Shown here in pieces: positions 46,671-58,389 of a stretch of DNA of 64,000 nt. Positions within the stretch are counted from its first letter, which is position 1. Every line of letters starts with the position of its first letter. The position numbers and the translations under genes are program-made. The DNA comes from Sphaerosporella brunnea. Lineage: Eukaryota > Ascomycota > Pezizomycetes > Pezizales > Pyronemataceae. The notes under the pieces are model-generated. The model was given only the letters and a program-made list of their open reading frames with translations. It searched no databases and had not been told where the DNA came from. The stretch lies in assembly GCA_008704415.1 (NCBI GenBank), contig VXIS01000017.1, forward strand, positions 221,530 to 285,529, read 5' to 3'.

Positions 46671-48094
46671 ATGCGCCTCTTCAACCCCACCACGCCGTCT
46701 CTCCACCATGCTACCCGAACCGTTTCCTTGCGGACCCATGGCAACACCACAATCCCACTTTCCGAGTTCGCCACACTCCTGATACCGCCGTACTACGCAA
46801 ATCACCTGCTGTTCAATGGACACCTCCAAACCGCATGGACGGTCACCAAGTTCGGCGATCCCTTCGTCGTCCACTATGCAAGGAGACACTTTGTGAACCC
46901 CCGAGACGGCGGCCACTTCGCAGTCGACATTGTCACGCACGACGTGTCACCCGCACCGGAACCCACAGAAGGGGCGGAAGCGGAAAATCCTGGGATCAAA
47001 GGAATGGAGGGGATAATTGAAGACCAACTACCGCCCCGTACACGGCACATGACACCTGCGGAGGCAGCAGGACTGGGCGGCGACGATTCAAGGCCAATGT
47101 TGATAGTGCTTCACGGACTCAGTGGTGGTAGCCACGAGGTCTATCCCCGTGCGCTGCTGCATGGGCTTCTCACAGGGCCTGGCGGTGACGAGTGGGAAGC
47201 CTGCGTGCTCAATTCGCGAGGATGCGCGATGAGCAAGATCTCGACCAAGCAGCTGTTCAATGCGCGGTGGACATCGGATGTACGGGCGGCAGTGGAATAC
47301 CTGCACAAAGTGTTTCCGAACCGGCCGCTGTACGCGGTCGGGTTCTCGCTGGGCGCGAACATCCTGACAAACTATCTCGGCGAGGAGGGAGAGGATTGCG
47401 TTCTCAAGGCGGCGGTGGTGATTTCGAATCCGTGGGATTTGGAATTGGCTAGGAAGGCGCTGGTCAGAACGTGGATCGGAAGAGAGGTCTACTCGAAGGT
47501 TATGGGCACAAACCTTAGGAGACTGTTTGAAACCCACATCGAACAGCTGGCGCAGGATGACAGGATCGATATCGAGGCTGTACGCAGAGGCGTTTATATC
47601 CATGAGTTTGATAGGGATTTCACTGCGAAGGTCTTTGGTTACCCCACTGTCGGATCCTACTATCGCGATGCCGGCTCGGTGAATAATCTGCTTAAGGTCC
47701 GAGTGCCGCTGCTGGTGCTGCATGCGAAGGATGATCCCATTTCGGTGGAGGAGGCAGTGCCATACGATGAGGTGATGGCAAATCCGCACGTGTTTATGGC
47801 CATCACTGAGGATGGCGGGCATCTCAGTTGGTTTGAGTGGGGAGGTGGCAGATGGTTTGTAAAGCCGGTATGTGCCAGCGCCCCGACGCAGGAATTGAAG
47901 GCCACAAATTGAGACTGCCGTTTACTGATTGGTTGTGACAGATCTGCAACTTCTTGAAAGAATTTGCCAAACAGGTAGTAGAAGTCCTTCCCCCAGAGGA
48001 AGCCACTGAGGCGGCCAACGGGGCCGCCATTGAAAGCAATGGACATGCCAATGGATACGCCGAAAAGCTACCCGCATTGAAGAAGTCCGAATAG
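46671..48094 (+). CDS. Alpha/beta hydrolase (Eht1/Eeb1/YMR210W, ABHD1/3 family)
   Basis: Two exons (46671-47867, 47942-48094) give 449 aa. The family (PF00561, AB_hydrolase_4 type) includes yeast medium-chain acyl-ester synthase/esterases and a monoacylglycerol lipase. Visible features in order: NHLLFNGHLQTAW (family hallmark, about residue 45), MLIVLHGLSGGSHEVYPRAL (oxyanion region), VLNSRGCAMS, the nucleophile elbow GFSLGANILTNYLGEEG (Ser about residue 227), the acid in LLVLHAKDDPISVEEAVPYD, and the histidine in AITEDGGHLSWFEW. The triad is complete. The C-terminal exon adds a helix and an Asn/Gly/Ala tail. The gene converges on LOC1, with 252 bp between the stops. Confidence 0.92.
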
Positions 48095-48346
48095 AGCGAG
48101 ATGAGGAGGAATCGAGCATTATAAAAGCGACCGCATAGTTTTTTTTTTGTTTTTTCTGTCCCCTTAGGATAGATAGATCACAAGATACCATTTGCACGCA
48201 ACATAAAGAAAGAACAATAGACAAATAGAATTAGATTACCAACCCAACGCCGTGATTGCATGTAGTTCCGAAAAAGCACTTTTCCACATCGCGCGCCCGC
48301 AAGTCGTACTGCTCCCTCCATTGTCGTCGCCCGGCGGGCGCGTCAC

Positions 48347-48964
48347 TCAAGCAAATCCGACCTTCTTCTTCGGCTTGCCATCCTTCCCGAGCTTCTCGAC
48401 CTTCGCAGGCGCAGCAGCAGTAGAATCCTTCGATTTCCGTCTCTTTCTGGCCTTATCTTTCGACTCGTCGAGTTTCTCGCGTTTGCTCTCCTCGCGCTTC
48501 TCAGCCTCCTTTCTGCGGGCCTCTCTAATCGCCTCCAATTTCCTCTGGCACAATCTCAACGTCAGCCCCGTTTTTTTTTTCCCCTCTGCTCTAGCCAGCC
48601 AGAAAAAACTTACCGCACGCTCCAACTTGCTTTCCTCGCCGACCTCCTGCTTTCCCGCCGCCTGCTCGATCATGCGCAAAAACTTATCCTTGTCGTGATC
48701 GTCGACAAAGACCTTTCCAATCTTTCCTCTGCCGCCCTTGACCTTTCCAGTCGCGCCCTTGGGCACCACCGTGTTCAGAGTCGGCAGCGTCTTTTCGAGC
48801 CGCACCAGCTCCGCCGCTCGCTGCTTCGGCGTTCGCTTGTCGTTTTTGCCGCCGCCGCTGTGCGCTTTGGCCACGCCCAGAGACGTGTGCGTCGGCTTGA
48901 GGCCGCCGCCGCGGGACTTGGTCGGCCGCGAGGCTTTGGGGGCTTTCTTTGGGGCGACGGCCAT
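48347..48964 (-). CDS. loc1: LOC1-like ribosome assembly/mRNA localisation factor
   Basis: Two exons (48614-48964, 48347-48544) give 182 aa, extremely rich in Lys/Arg. The protein reads MAVAPKKAPKASRPTKSRGG, then RLEKTLPTLNTVVPKGATGK, FVDDHDKDKFLRMIEQAAGK and a long basic helix RKLEAIREARRKEAEKREES ending KPKKKVGFA. This layout and length fit fungal Loc1, a nucleolar protein needed for 60S subunit assembly and, in yeast, ASH1 mRNA localisation. The ATG at 48964 is preferred; an in-frame upstream ATG at 49015 would add 17 residues. The family call rests on composition, length and the central conserved block, so it is less certain than the gene itself. Confidence 0.72.
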   Translation of the reverse strand: MAVAPKKAPKASRPTKSRGGGLKPTHTSLGVAKAHSGGGKNDKRTPKQRAAELVRLEKTLPTLNTVVPKGATGKVKGGRGKIGKVFVDDHDKDKFLRMIEQAAGKQEVGEESKLERAVSFFWLARAEGKKKTGLTLRLCQRKLEAIREARRKEAEKREESKREKLDESKDKARKRRKSKDSTAAAPAKVEKLGKDGKPKKKVGFA

Positions 48965-49141
48965 GCTTGGGTGTGGTTGTGTGGGTGAGGTTGCACGTCG
49001 AACTTTTGAGATCACTTTCTGGGTGAAGATTTGGGCTCGCTAGAGTAGACTGCCAAGGCGGATGTTGCCGAGATGCGCGTGTGGGATTTAGCGCGAGGAT
49101 AGAAGCGCTTGTGCTTGTGGCGGCTACAGAAAAGTCCAATA

Positions 49142-49360
49142 CCGTAAAAACTCGGATAAAAGATACCCCCCCCCAGATTTGGTTAGCGGCAAATAATTGC
49201 CTTATAGGGAAACTTTTAAGCTTACAAAGGAGGGTTTTTGCTTACAAAGGAGGGTTTTTGTTTTTTACTGACTTCCTTTTGGAGACATTAACTTCCCTAT
49301 AAGGCAATTATTTGCCGCTAACCAAATCTGGGGGGGTATCTTTTATCCGAGTTTTTACGG
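49142..49360. mobile_element. Foldback MITE with 70-bp arms
   Basis: Left arm 49142-49211 and right arm 49293-49360 are inverted copies that differ only in the length of one C/G homopolymer (9 versus 7). Ends read CCGTAAAAACTCGGATAAAA inward on both sides and are flanked by TA (49140-49141, 49361-49362), a Tc1/mariner-type target duplication. The 80-bp loop contains two tandem copies of a 20-bp unit starting GCTTACAAAGG (near 49219-49258). No coding capacity. The near-identity of the arms suggests recent mobility. Confidence 0.9.
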
Positions 49361-49362
49361 TA

Positions 49363-51763
49363 TATTATGCACAACAGCAGGTGCCTACCGGTAAATCGTA
49401 TCAGAAATAAAGAAAAAAAAAAAAAAAAGAAAACAATCAGATTAACCCCCAGCTCAACAGCGCTCAAATACATTAAAATCCTCTCTCTCCCCCAGAGAAT
49501 TAGCGACTCATGAAAATTCGCGACCCGCCATCGAAACATTGGGAACATCCGACAACATCCCAAGACAGCATCTCTCATTCGGCCAGTTTTTACACATACA
49601 AACTTGGCAAGTTTTCGAAGTCCGTAGTAGTCTTTTCCTAAAACAACCTTCTTCGCCTCGAATGCTTTTTTTTGCACCAGTCCAGGGCTCCCGCAGGAGA
49701 GGATGTTGTGTGAGCGGTTTCAAGTGTTAACCGCGCGATTATATCGAGAATGTCTCGCAAACGCATCTACCGCGGTGTTCCGGAACACTTCTCGTCTCTG
49801 CCACGCCACACCAACTAAACCAGTAGTTTCGAGAGTTGGGTGATGAAGGTGGGACATATTCGTCGAGACCTCCTATTCTGCACGATATCTAGTCGTCAAA
49901 GGGACCTCTCCGGGTGTTGGCACCTATAGCCAATTCGATGATCGAAACACCCATTGGACTGACTACTCGAAGCCGGAGTTAGCGCTAAGGATGTTTTCGG
50001 ATCCGACTGGTATGTCAGAAGCGAGGAAAGCGGATGGGCATTTCTCATCACGGATAATCACTCGATATCGGCCAAGTACTCAATCGACCGTGGGCAGTTG
50101 TCATGATGGCTACCGCTGGGAATTTCTGGCGTATTGTATTGTACATATGCATGTCCTGTTGGCTTACAAGTGTATGCGCAGAACTTGGAGGGCGCAGGTG
50201 GCCCTGCCATAAACAGCAACTTTGAACTATTTACTACCTATGTGGGAGCCAACGATGCTCCGGTGCTTTAGAAACAATGCTTCGATATATACTCAAAATC
50301 AAATGGGACACTGCCCTTTGAATGGTGAACCGTCAATAATCGTTCGGTATCACGAGCATTCTTGACGGCTGAGCTTAAGGCTGAGCACGCGTTGATCTCA
50401 GGGTCCAAGCTGAGCCTACCATTTACAGAAACCTGCAAAGATGCACCCTGCGCCATCGATCGAGCGGACTGATCATGTGACTGCAGACAAAGCTGTTACC
50501 TCAACGGGGAAAAATTGCGCCGGTGTGACTCTTGCACGGTCGAGTCCGGGTGGGCGGCCGAAGTCAAGAAAAACATCACAGCCAAGCCGGTTGTGCTGGC
50601 GGCCGGAGGATGGTTTGCTTCGAATCACGGTGGACGCACGACATGCTGCGACTCCGATTTCCGACGACACGCCAATCTCAAGCGGCAGGTGAAACGGACA
50701 TGCAGCTCTCGATCGGGAGGCGAGCTGCGGCAAGGTGCTGGCTGGCTGGCTGGCTGGCGAAGGGAAGCGGGACGGAGCTGCAAGGGACTGACATATACTT
50801 TTGCCCCCGTGCTTTTTTGAACTGGGGGGGGGGGGGGTGCATCTGGTCTGATCTGGTGCGAAGATCACAGGAACCGTCTGTCCCCCAATCGCTTCCTCCC
50901 TGCCATCGATAGCCGCAAGGCAGATGACGGGTGTTTTGCGATTCGTGATGATTCAGCGTCTCTCGCAGTTGTTTGGCTCGGTTCGTGCGTGGCGGGGTGT
51001 GGGCACTTTGCTCCGCACCACCCAAAAAGGGGGGCACTGCGGGTTTTAGACAGAAGCAGAGCGACTCCGACTGCGTTTCGCCGGTCGCGCTGCTGCTGCT
51101 GCTGCTGCTGCGAGAACACGAATCAATCCCATCGCGCATAACCACTTTCACTGAAGGAAGGCGTGGGTCTGCTTCGAGAATACTGCTGCCGCTGCTACCA
51201 CTCCCATACCAGCTGCCCACCGCGACAACATTCGACATTGCAACCCCCTCCCATATCACCATCGTCTATCCCCCGACACGTCTATTCCTCCTCTTCCCCA
51301 TCCACAACCCTCTTCGAGTAAGGCATCGCTCGAAGAAGAAGACGTCCCTTTTTTTTCTCTCTTCCCTTCTACTCTTCCCTTCTACTCTTCCCACCACCCC
51401 CCCCCCTCCCCAAGGAATCCTCGGCACTCGCTTGTTCGCCTCTTTCTTTTTCCTTTCACCGTCACTCCTTTACCCTATTCCGAAACATACGTACATACGG
51501 CCCCTGCATCGATATATCGACTGTGACCGCTCACTCATCTTGCTTTTGACAGGGCTGAAGAGACGAAGCTCCCCCCCCGAAGCGCATACAAACCCCCACT
51601 CACTATACAAATCGTCCACGGGATGCTCTCAACAGAGCCGCTACCGCCGCTCAACCACTAACCTCGATCTGCACACCTAACCTAACCTTCGCTTCGTTAC
51701 TTTCCATTCATAATCATACCCTTCGACCAGCTATAAGAGACTTACCCCCCCCCCCCCCACGAA
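49363..51763. other. Formin upstream region, no gene seen
   Basis: About 2.4 kb without a supported gene. It presumably contains the formin promoter and leader; the last 500 bp are CT-rich (51280-51480), typical of fungal promoters. Repeats: GGCT units near 50739-50757, a G-run at 50825-50837, a CTG run at 51091-51112, and a C-run at 51746-51760 ending four bases before the formin ATG. Confidence 0.5.
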
Positions 51764-54700
51764 ATGTCCTCCGGCGGTCGCGAGTCCTCGGGCACCAAAG
51801 GGTTTTTCTCGCGGAACAAACTCCACAAGGTGACCGGCTTCTCCTCCGGCCCTAAAGCCGCCGACCCCGCCAGCCTCGACCCCGACGCGGCATCCACCAG
51901 GAGCTCTGCGAAGAGCATTCGCTCCCACCATTCTCGACATTCAACCTCGAGCGCTAAAGACAACCGCGAGACCATCTACGGTGATGAGTTGAACCCATTG
52001 TACAGCACCGCCGGCGTGGTGACCTCGATACCCTACGACTCGGTGGCGGCGGACCTGAACCGTACACCTATACCCTTGGACCATGCGCGGCCGGTATCGA
52101 GGGGTGATGAAGGACGGGAGATAACGCCTCACGCCATCGCCAGGATGGGCGACTACCACCAATATCCGAACGTGACCCCGCAGCCGCAGCCTCAGCTCTA
52201 CTCGCATCCGACCGGTCCCAGGCCTCCGCCAAGCTCGTCGGGGAGCTCCACTTTGACGGCGAACTCTTACTATGCTCCGGGCAAGGAGTACACGCCCTCT
52301 ATGATGTCCTCGACGAGGCACACGAATGGGAGCCAGATGTTCTATCCTTCCAACTCTACGCAGTCATCGAATGCGCGAAGCTCGGATCAGATGTCCGTGT
52401 ACTCATCTCTGTCGTCGGCCACTCGTAGCTCTATGCTTTCCGTAGCACCCACCGTGGCTGACGCCATGCCGATGCCGATGCCGCCGGTACCAACTGGCGG
52501 CATGACCGAGTTCAACATGGACAGGCCCGCGGACGATGAGGTTGTGGAAAGGATGTTTTATGACCTTATGATAAAACGTGGATATATGAACTTACCGGAG
52601 CAGGCGAGAAGACAGTTAATGGCGAAGCCAGTTTCCGGGAAATGGTTGATGATCTATCAGGATAAGCTCGCCGATTGGCAGGCTGAACAGAAGCGGAGAG
52701 CTGCTGCCGCTTCAAGCTCTGGAAAGGATCTGGACGAGGATTCACCCCAGTGGTACGTTAAGAAAATCATGGAGGGTAATATTACGGCGAAGCAACTCGG
52801 AAGTCTCAGTGTGTCACTGCGAACACAGCCAATAGGGTGAGTGGCGGGATTGAGGGAGATCGAGCTTTGAGAGCACGGCTAATGGGAGGCATCAGATGGG
52901 TCAAGAGTTTTATTGAAGCTCAGGGTCAAATCGCGCTCACGACCGTGCTACGGAGTATTAACAACCATGGCGGCAAGAACAACACGGGCACCGATGCTAT
53001 GCTCGACCGAGAGTACGATATTGTCAAATGTTTGAAGGCACTCATGAACAACAAGTATGGTGCGGATGATGCTTTGGCACACCAGCACTGTATCAACGCT
53101 CTGGTTGCATCCCTTACGTCTCCCCGAGTTACAACAAGGAAGCTGGTCAGCGAGGTCTTGACATTCCTGTGCCATTGGGAGAGGCCTCATGGCCATTCCA
53201 AGGTGTTGGCGGCTATGGACCAGGTCAAGGGCCACCAAGGCGAGACTGGCAGATTCGACTCTTGGTTGCGTATCGTGGAGGTCACCATTGATGGTCGTGG
53301 CAAACTTGGAAGTTTGGTTGGTGCCAGTGATGAAGCTCGGTCTGGCGGTATTGGTTTTGAGAGCTTGCTCATGGAGTATGCGCTGGCAACCCTGTTCTTG
53401 ATCAATATCATTGCCTCTGGTTCAGACGACATTCATGCACGAATTCACATTCGCGCTCAATTCAAAGGATGCGGTTTCGGAAGGATTGCTACCAAGATGC
53501 AGGGCTTCAACTACGAGCTCATAGATAAGCAAATCCAGAAGTACGAAGAAGATGCTGCTGTGGACTATGACGAACTCATGGAGCGTGATGGTGCCAGCAT
53601 GGTGGACAGCGTCGAAAGCGATCCTAAGGATCTTAATGATCCTGCAGCTTTGGTCGATGCCATCATGAACAGAATCCAGGGCACAAGCACCCAGGACTAC
53701 TTCGTGTCGTCTCTCCAGCATCTGCTTTTGATGCGAGATAACAGCAGCGAGGATCGCCTGAGGATGTTTCAGCTCGTGGATGCAATCCTTGGATATGTGG
53801 TCATGGACCGGCGGCTCCCTGATATGGACCTCAAGGCCAGCTTGAATTTCTCGGTTCAGAATCTGATGGACAGATTGAACACGGATGCCGAAGCCAGAGA
53901 TGCACTTGCAGAAGCGAGTGAGAGCCGGCAGATCGCCGAGAGTGCCATTGCCGAAAGGGATGCCATGAAGGCCCAGATTGATCTAGGTGCTGATGGGTTG
54001 GTCGCAAAATTGAAGAAGCAGTTGGAGGAGCAAGCGCAGGTGATTGCGATTCAACGACGGCAGAACGATCGATTGAAGGCCGAACTTGAGGAAATCAAGG
54101 TTGCGCATGCCACCCAGATGCAAAAGAGTGAACTGGAAACCAGGGAATTGTATCTCATGCTCCGGGACGCTCAAGATGCTGCCGACGCTGCTACAGCGGA
54201 GAAGGTTCGACAGATGAAGAAGGAAGGAAAGTCCATGGTCGAAACCGACATCCAGATGCAAGGAATTCTGGACCGGCAAAGGTTGATGGATAAACTGGAG
54301 AAACAACTCGAGCGTAAGAAGACCGAGTTCAAGCTGGAGGGCAAAGTATGGCAACACGTCGCACCCAGTGATAGGTTACGGGAACTGCGTGAAAGAATGG
54401 ATGCCGTGCAGCGGGAGGCCAAAGCCCTGGAGGAGCAACACTATCAGGAGACCCAACGCAATGCTTCTGGTACTTTTGGTAGTGTGTCTCGCAAGAGCCA
54501 TGTTTCTAAGAAGAGCCGTGACGCTGGCAGACAGATTTCCCAAACTTATGCCGACCGAGAGAGGGCCCGTATCCAGGAGGAAACCGATGAGGAGGCAGAC
54601 TTTATTGTGGAACGACCACGGTTGATTCAGTACACTAAACCGAGGATCAACAATGCTCACGCTTCTGGCTTGCTTGGAGCACTCACAGACAGGTTCAACA

Positions 54701-57580
54701 AGAAAGCGCCGGCAATCGATGATGCTACAGGAGAAGGTGATGAATCTGAGGCCGAGGCGAAGGAGAAGGCGAAGGAAAAGGCGCAGTCCGATGATGAGGG
54801 TGTCACTACAGACTCATCTCCTGCCAGCTCGGAATCTGCCCCCAAGACACCAGCAGACGAAGAAAGGTCGCCAGAAACTCCCAAGGATGATGTTCCGCCT
54901 GCCGAGGCACAGGCTGGAGAAATCATTCCTGGATTTACCGGTGGCCCGCCCCCACCTCCGCCTCCCCCGCCGCCGCCGCCGCCTGGCGGTGCCCCTATTA
55001 TACCAGGATTTTCCGGTCCCCCTCCTCCCCCTCCCCCACCTCCTCCTTCTTCCTCGGTCATTCCGGGCTTCGGTGGCGCGGCTCCTCCCCCACCTCCTCC
55101 TCCTCCCTCGGTCATTCCGGGCTTCGGTGGCGCGGCTCCCCCGCCTCCCCCAATGCCCCCAGGGTTTAGCGGAGCACCTCCTCCACCTCCGCCTCCGATG
55201 CCCGGGTTTTCAGGAGGCCCACCGCCGCCACCTCCCCCAATGCCTGGCGGAAGCCCTGGATTCCTGTTCGGGAATGCCCCGCCCGCTCCTGGTATGCCGC
55301 CAGCACCATACCTTTCTGGCCAGGGCGTACCGCCCCCGCCTGGTATCCAAAACTTGTACACCGGTGTTCGGCCCCGGAAAAAGCTCAAGCCCATGCACTG
55401 GGAGAAATTGGATGGTGTCGAATATACCTTGTGGGCTACGTGTGCTGACAAGGATGGTGTCTTCGAAGAGCTGTCGAAGAAGGGTATTCTCGAGGAAATG
55501 GAGAAGCTTTTCTTCTTTAAAGAGACGAGATTGCTCAAGAAGTCTAAGGGCGATGGCGAAAAGAAAAAGGAGTTCTTGGATACGGGTGTCGTCAAGGCGT
55601 TTCAAATTGCCCTGTCAAAGTATGCTCAGATACCAACGATGCAAGTCGTCACCAAGATCCTTAGCTGCGACAAGGACATGCTCGATAACTCAGCCATCAT
55701 GGATTTCTTGCAACGTGAGGAGCTGTGCACTATCAGCGACAATCTGATGAAGAACCTCGCCCCGTATGCCGTCGACTGGACCGAACCCGGGGCCGACGGC
55801 AAGAAGAGGGAGGCAGACCCGAACGAGCTACGGCGTGAAGACTTGATTTACCTCGAGACGGCCTACAACCTCCACCACTATTGGAAGAGTAGAGTTCGCG
55901 CCTTAACTTTGACCCGGACTTTGGATACAGACTACAGCGATCTGCAGACCAAGATTCACCAAGTTGTGCGGGTTTCAGACACGGTACGGAGCTGCAAGGC
56001 ATTCCAGGATGTGCTCGGGCTCATTTTATCGATGGGTAACTACATGAACGATACTACGAAACAAGTAACAGGTTTCAAGCTTGGTACTCTTAATCGTCTG
56101 GTCAATGTCAAGGATGATAAGAACCAACGGACCTTCATGGACTATATTGAAATGACGGTTCGCAAGAAGTTCCCTGAGCTGGAGGGCTTCATTGATGAGT
56201 TACACGAGTGTGTCACACTTGAAAAAGGTATGAAGGGCGTTCATTTCATCTCTTCTTCCTGTGCTAACATGTGACCCCCACAGTTGATGTCGATCACCTC
56301 GCTCAACAGGCACAAAAGTTCATTGGCAACATCCACTCCATTCAAATGTCGGTCGATAGTGGTAATCTTTCTGAACCCAAGAAGTTTCACCCACAAGACC
56401 GCGTTCTGCAAGTCGTCCTTCCAATCCTTCCCGAAGCTAGGAAGAAGTCAGAATACCTCAAGGACTACATGGAGGCAATGAACAAAGCCTATGCCGATCT
56501 TCTCACCTTCTATGGTGAAGATCCCAATGATGAGAACTCTCGTAAGAGATTCTTCAAGCTCATCAGTGACTTTGTCAAGAACTACAAGGTATGCGCTGTT
56601 TTTTTTTTTTTTTTTTTTTTTTTTTTTGTTGGCGCGCCACTATGGGCTAACCATTTCCACAGGCGAGTAACCAAAAGAATATGGAATTGGAGGATGAGGA
56701 AAGACGTCGCGAAAAGAGAGCACAGATGGCCGCACAGGCGCAAGCCAAACAGGCCGCTCGAGACCCGCTGTCTCCCGCCGCCGTTGCTCAAAGCACGGGT
56801 GCTATGGACGCCCTCCTGGATAAGCTCCGGGCGGCTGGTCCAAGCTCGCGCGACAAGAGGGATGCGAGACGCCGAGCGCGACTACGGCAAAACGGCGCCG
56901 TACGTGCTGCATCCATCACAAAACAGCCCGAAATAGATGGCGCCGATGGCGAGAATACAGAAAGCGAAACAGCAGCTCCGGCGGCAGATGCGGCGCCCGC
57001 CACATTGGACGACGCGGAGCAACCGCCGATGAGCCCGGACATTACAGTCACTTCGGCAGATCAACCCGCCGAGCAAGACAGTCTTTCTAAGCGGACGGAG
57101 GAGATGCTGATGCGTCTGCGAGGTGATGGGGCAGAAGGAGCAGCTGCAGCTAGCAAGGGCAGCATGAGGGATAATAAGCGGAAAGAGCGGCGACGTAGGA
57201 ACGGTAGCAATGTTTCCATGTCATCCACTGGATCAGGGTCTATATCCCTTTCTCTCACGACAAGCCCACCTGTCCCCCCTATTCCGACCAACATTGTCGG
57301 AAGTCCTGGGTTAATGACTGCATTTGGCAGTGCCGAAGGCGAAGATGCTGTGGCGAGGGCTAAGAGCGCGCTCATGGCAATGCGCCGAGGGAGCGACACT
57401 GGGAGTGTCGGGAGCGGAACTAGTGAACAGCCAACTGGAACAAGCGAAAGCGAACAACCAACACTCGGAGCATTATCGGCACCAGCAATAGTCGACGACG
57501 ACAGCGACCAGAGGCCGGCGACACCCACAACAATAATTAGCCCACCAAGCCCTGATCCAGAAGGCGGCAGTCAGCCATAG
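51764..57580 (+). CDS. sepA: Formin SepA/Bni1
   Basis: Actin nucleator and elongation factor for cables, septa and polarised hyphal tips, controlled by Rho GTPases. Four exons (51764-52836, 52896-56227, 56284-56588, 56663-57580) give 1875 aa. Residues 1-240 are disordered. The GTPase-binding and FH3 region starts at VERMFYDLMIKRGYMNLPEQ and continues through WVKSFIEAQGQIALTTVLRS and DYFVSSLQHLLLMRD. A coiled coil covers about residues 690-900. FH1, with at least six polyproline blocks separated by IPGFxG-type spacers, lies at about 1030-1175 (54930-55345). FH2 (about 1180-1570) contains KKLKPMHWEKLDGVEYTLWA, the lasso, and LILSMGNYMNDTTKQVTGFK. Exon 4 carries autoinhibitory-type motifs, GAMDALLDKLRAAG with RRRARLR and, farther on, TEEMLMRLRGDG with KRKERRRRN. 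Intron 3 has a poly-T tract (56600-56627). Confidence 0.96.
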
Positions 57581-58389
57581 AGAGGCCATGATATAATTCC
57601 GTTGCTACCGTTGGCTTTTGCGATTCCCTTTTTTGTTTTTTACTTTTTGGTCTGTTATGGGATCGGTTTTGGTTTTGTTTTACTAATGCTTTTGCTAATG
57701 CCATCACTGACTGCCCCTACGTCGTTTTTTTTGTATCGTGAGCCGGCATTGATGTCGTTGCTGTTGTCCTAGATGCTGGGTGGACCTGCACATTGCAACT
57801 GTTTTCTGTTTTCTTTCCCTTACCAGGCGGGGTTTCTTCTTTCTTAGGAGCAGGGACGTCCTCCCCCTCCCTTCAGGTGGGCTTTTATTGTGAATATCTT
57901 CTTAGTTGTAGTACGGTTACGGACAGGATAGGGAGATTCGTGTTTTGTATTGAACAGCAAGCATGGCATTGCGCGGACTTTTGCTTTCTTTTGTTTTTTT
58001 TTCTTTCTGCGACCTAGCTCTCTTGAGTTTTGTATTGCGGCGGGCAGGAATACTCACTCACTCACCTGCCCTTTTGCCTGGACTGGACTGGCTTTTCCTT
58101 CTTTATTTTATTTTTTTGTTTTCTCCTTTTTGTTTGGTGGAAGGGGGGGATGCGGGCGTACATAACTGAACTCTGGAACTGTATTGTAGGGATATGTTTT
58201 GTTGTTACTGCATGTGCTGTGCTGTTGCTGTTGGCTGTCGGATATCTATAGAAGAGAAGAGCTGTTTCCACATGTATCAATATCTCCCCTGCTATCACAT
58301 GCCCGATGTTGAATCCCTGCGCCGATCCCTCGCAACCTTCAACGCTCGCTTGCTCGGGCCGCACCCCACACTTTACAACATTAACCGCA
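57581..58389. other. Intergenic, T-rich
   Basis: 3' flank of the formin and promoter of the dehydrogenase. Plus-strand open frames at 57793-58251 are T-rich translations without domains. Confidence 0.5.

Noticed and set aside
50473..50868. 131-aa minus-strand open frame upstream of the formin
   Set aside because: Low-complexity, several competing frames, no domain; looks like promoter DNA.
54657..55595. Minus-strand 312-aa frame rich in Gly across the formin
   Set aside because: It is the antisense shadow of the polyproline FH1 region; the plus strand carries a full formin.
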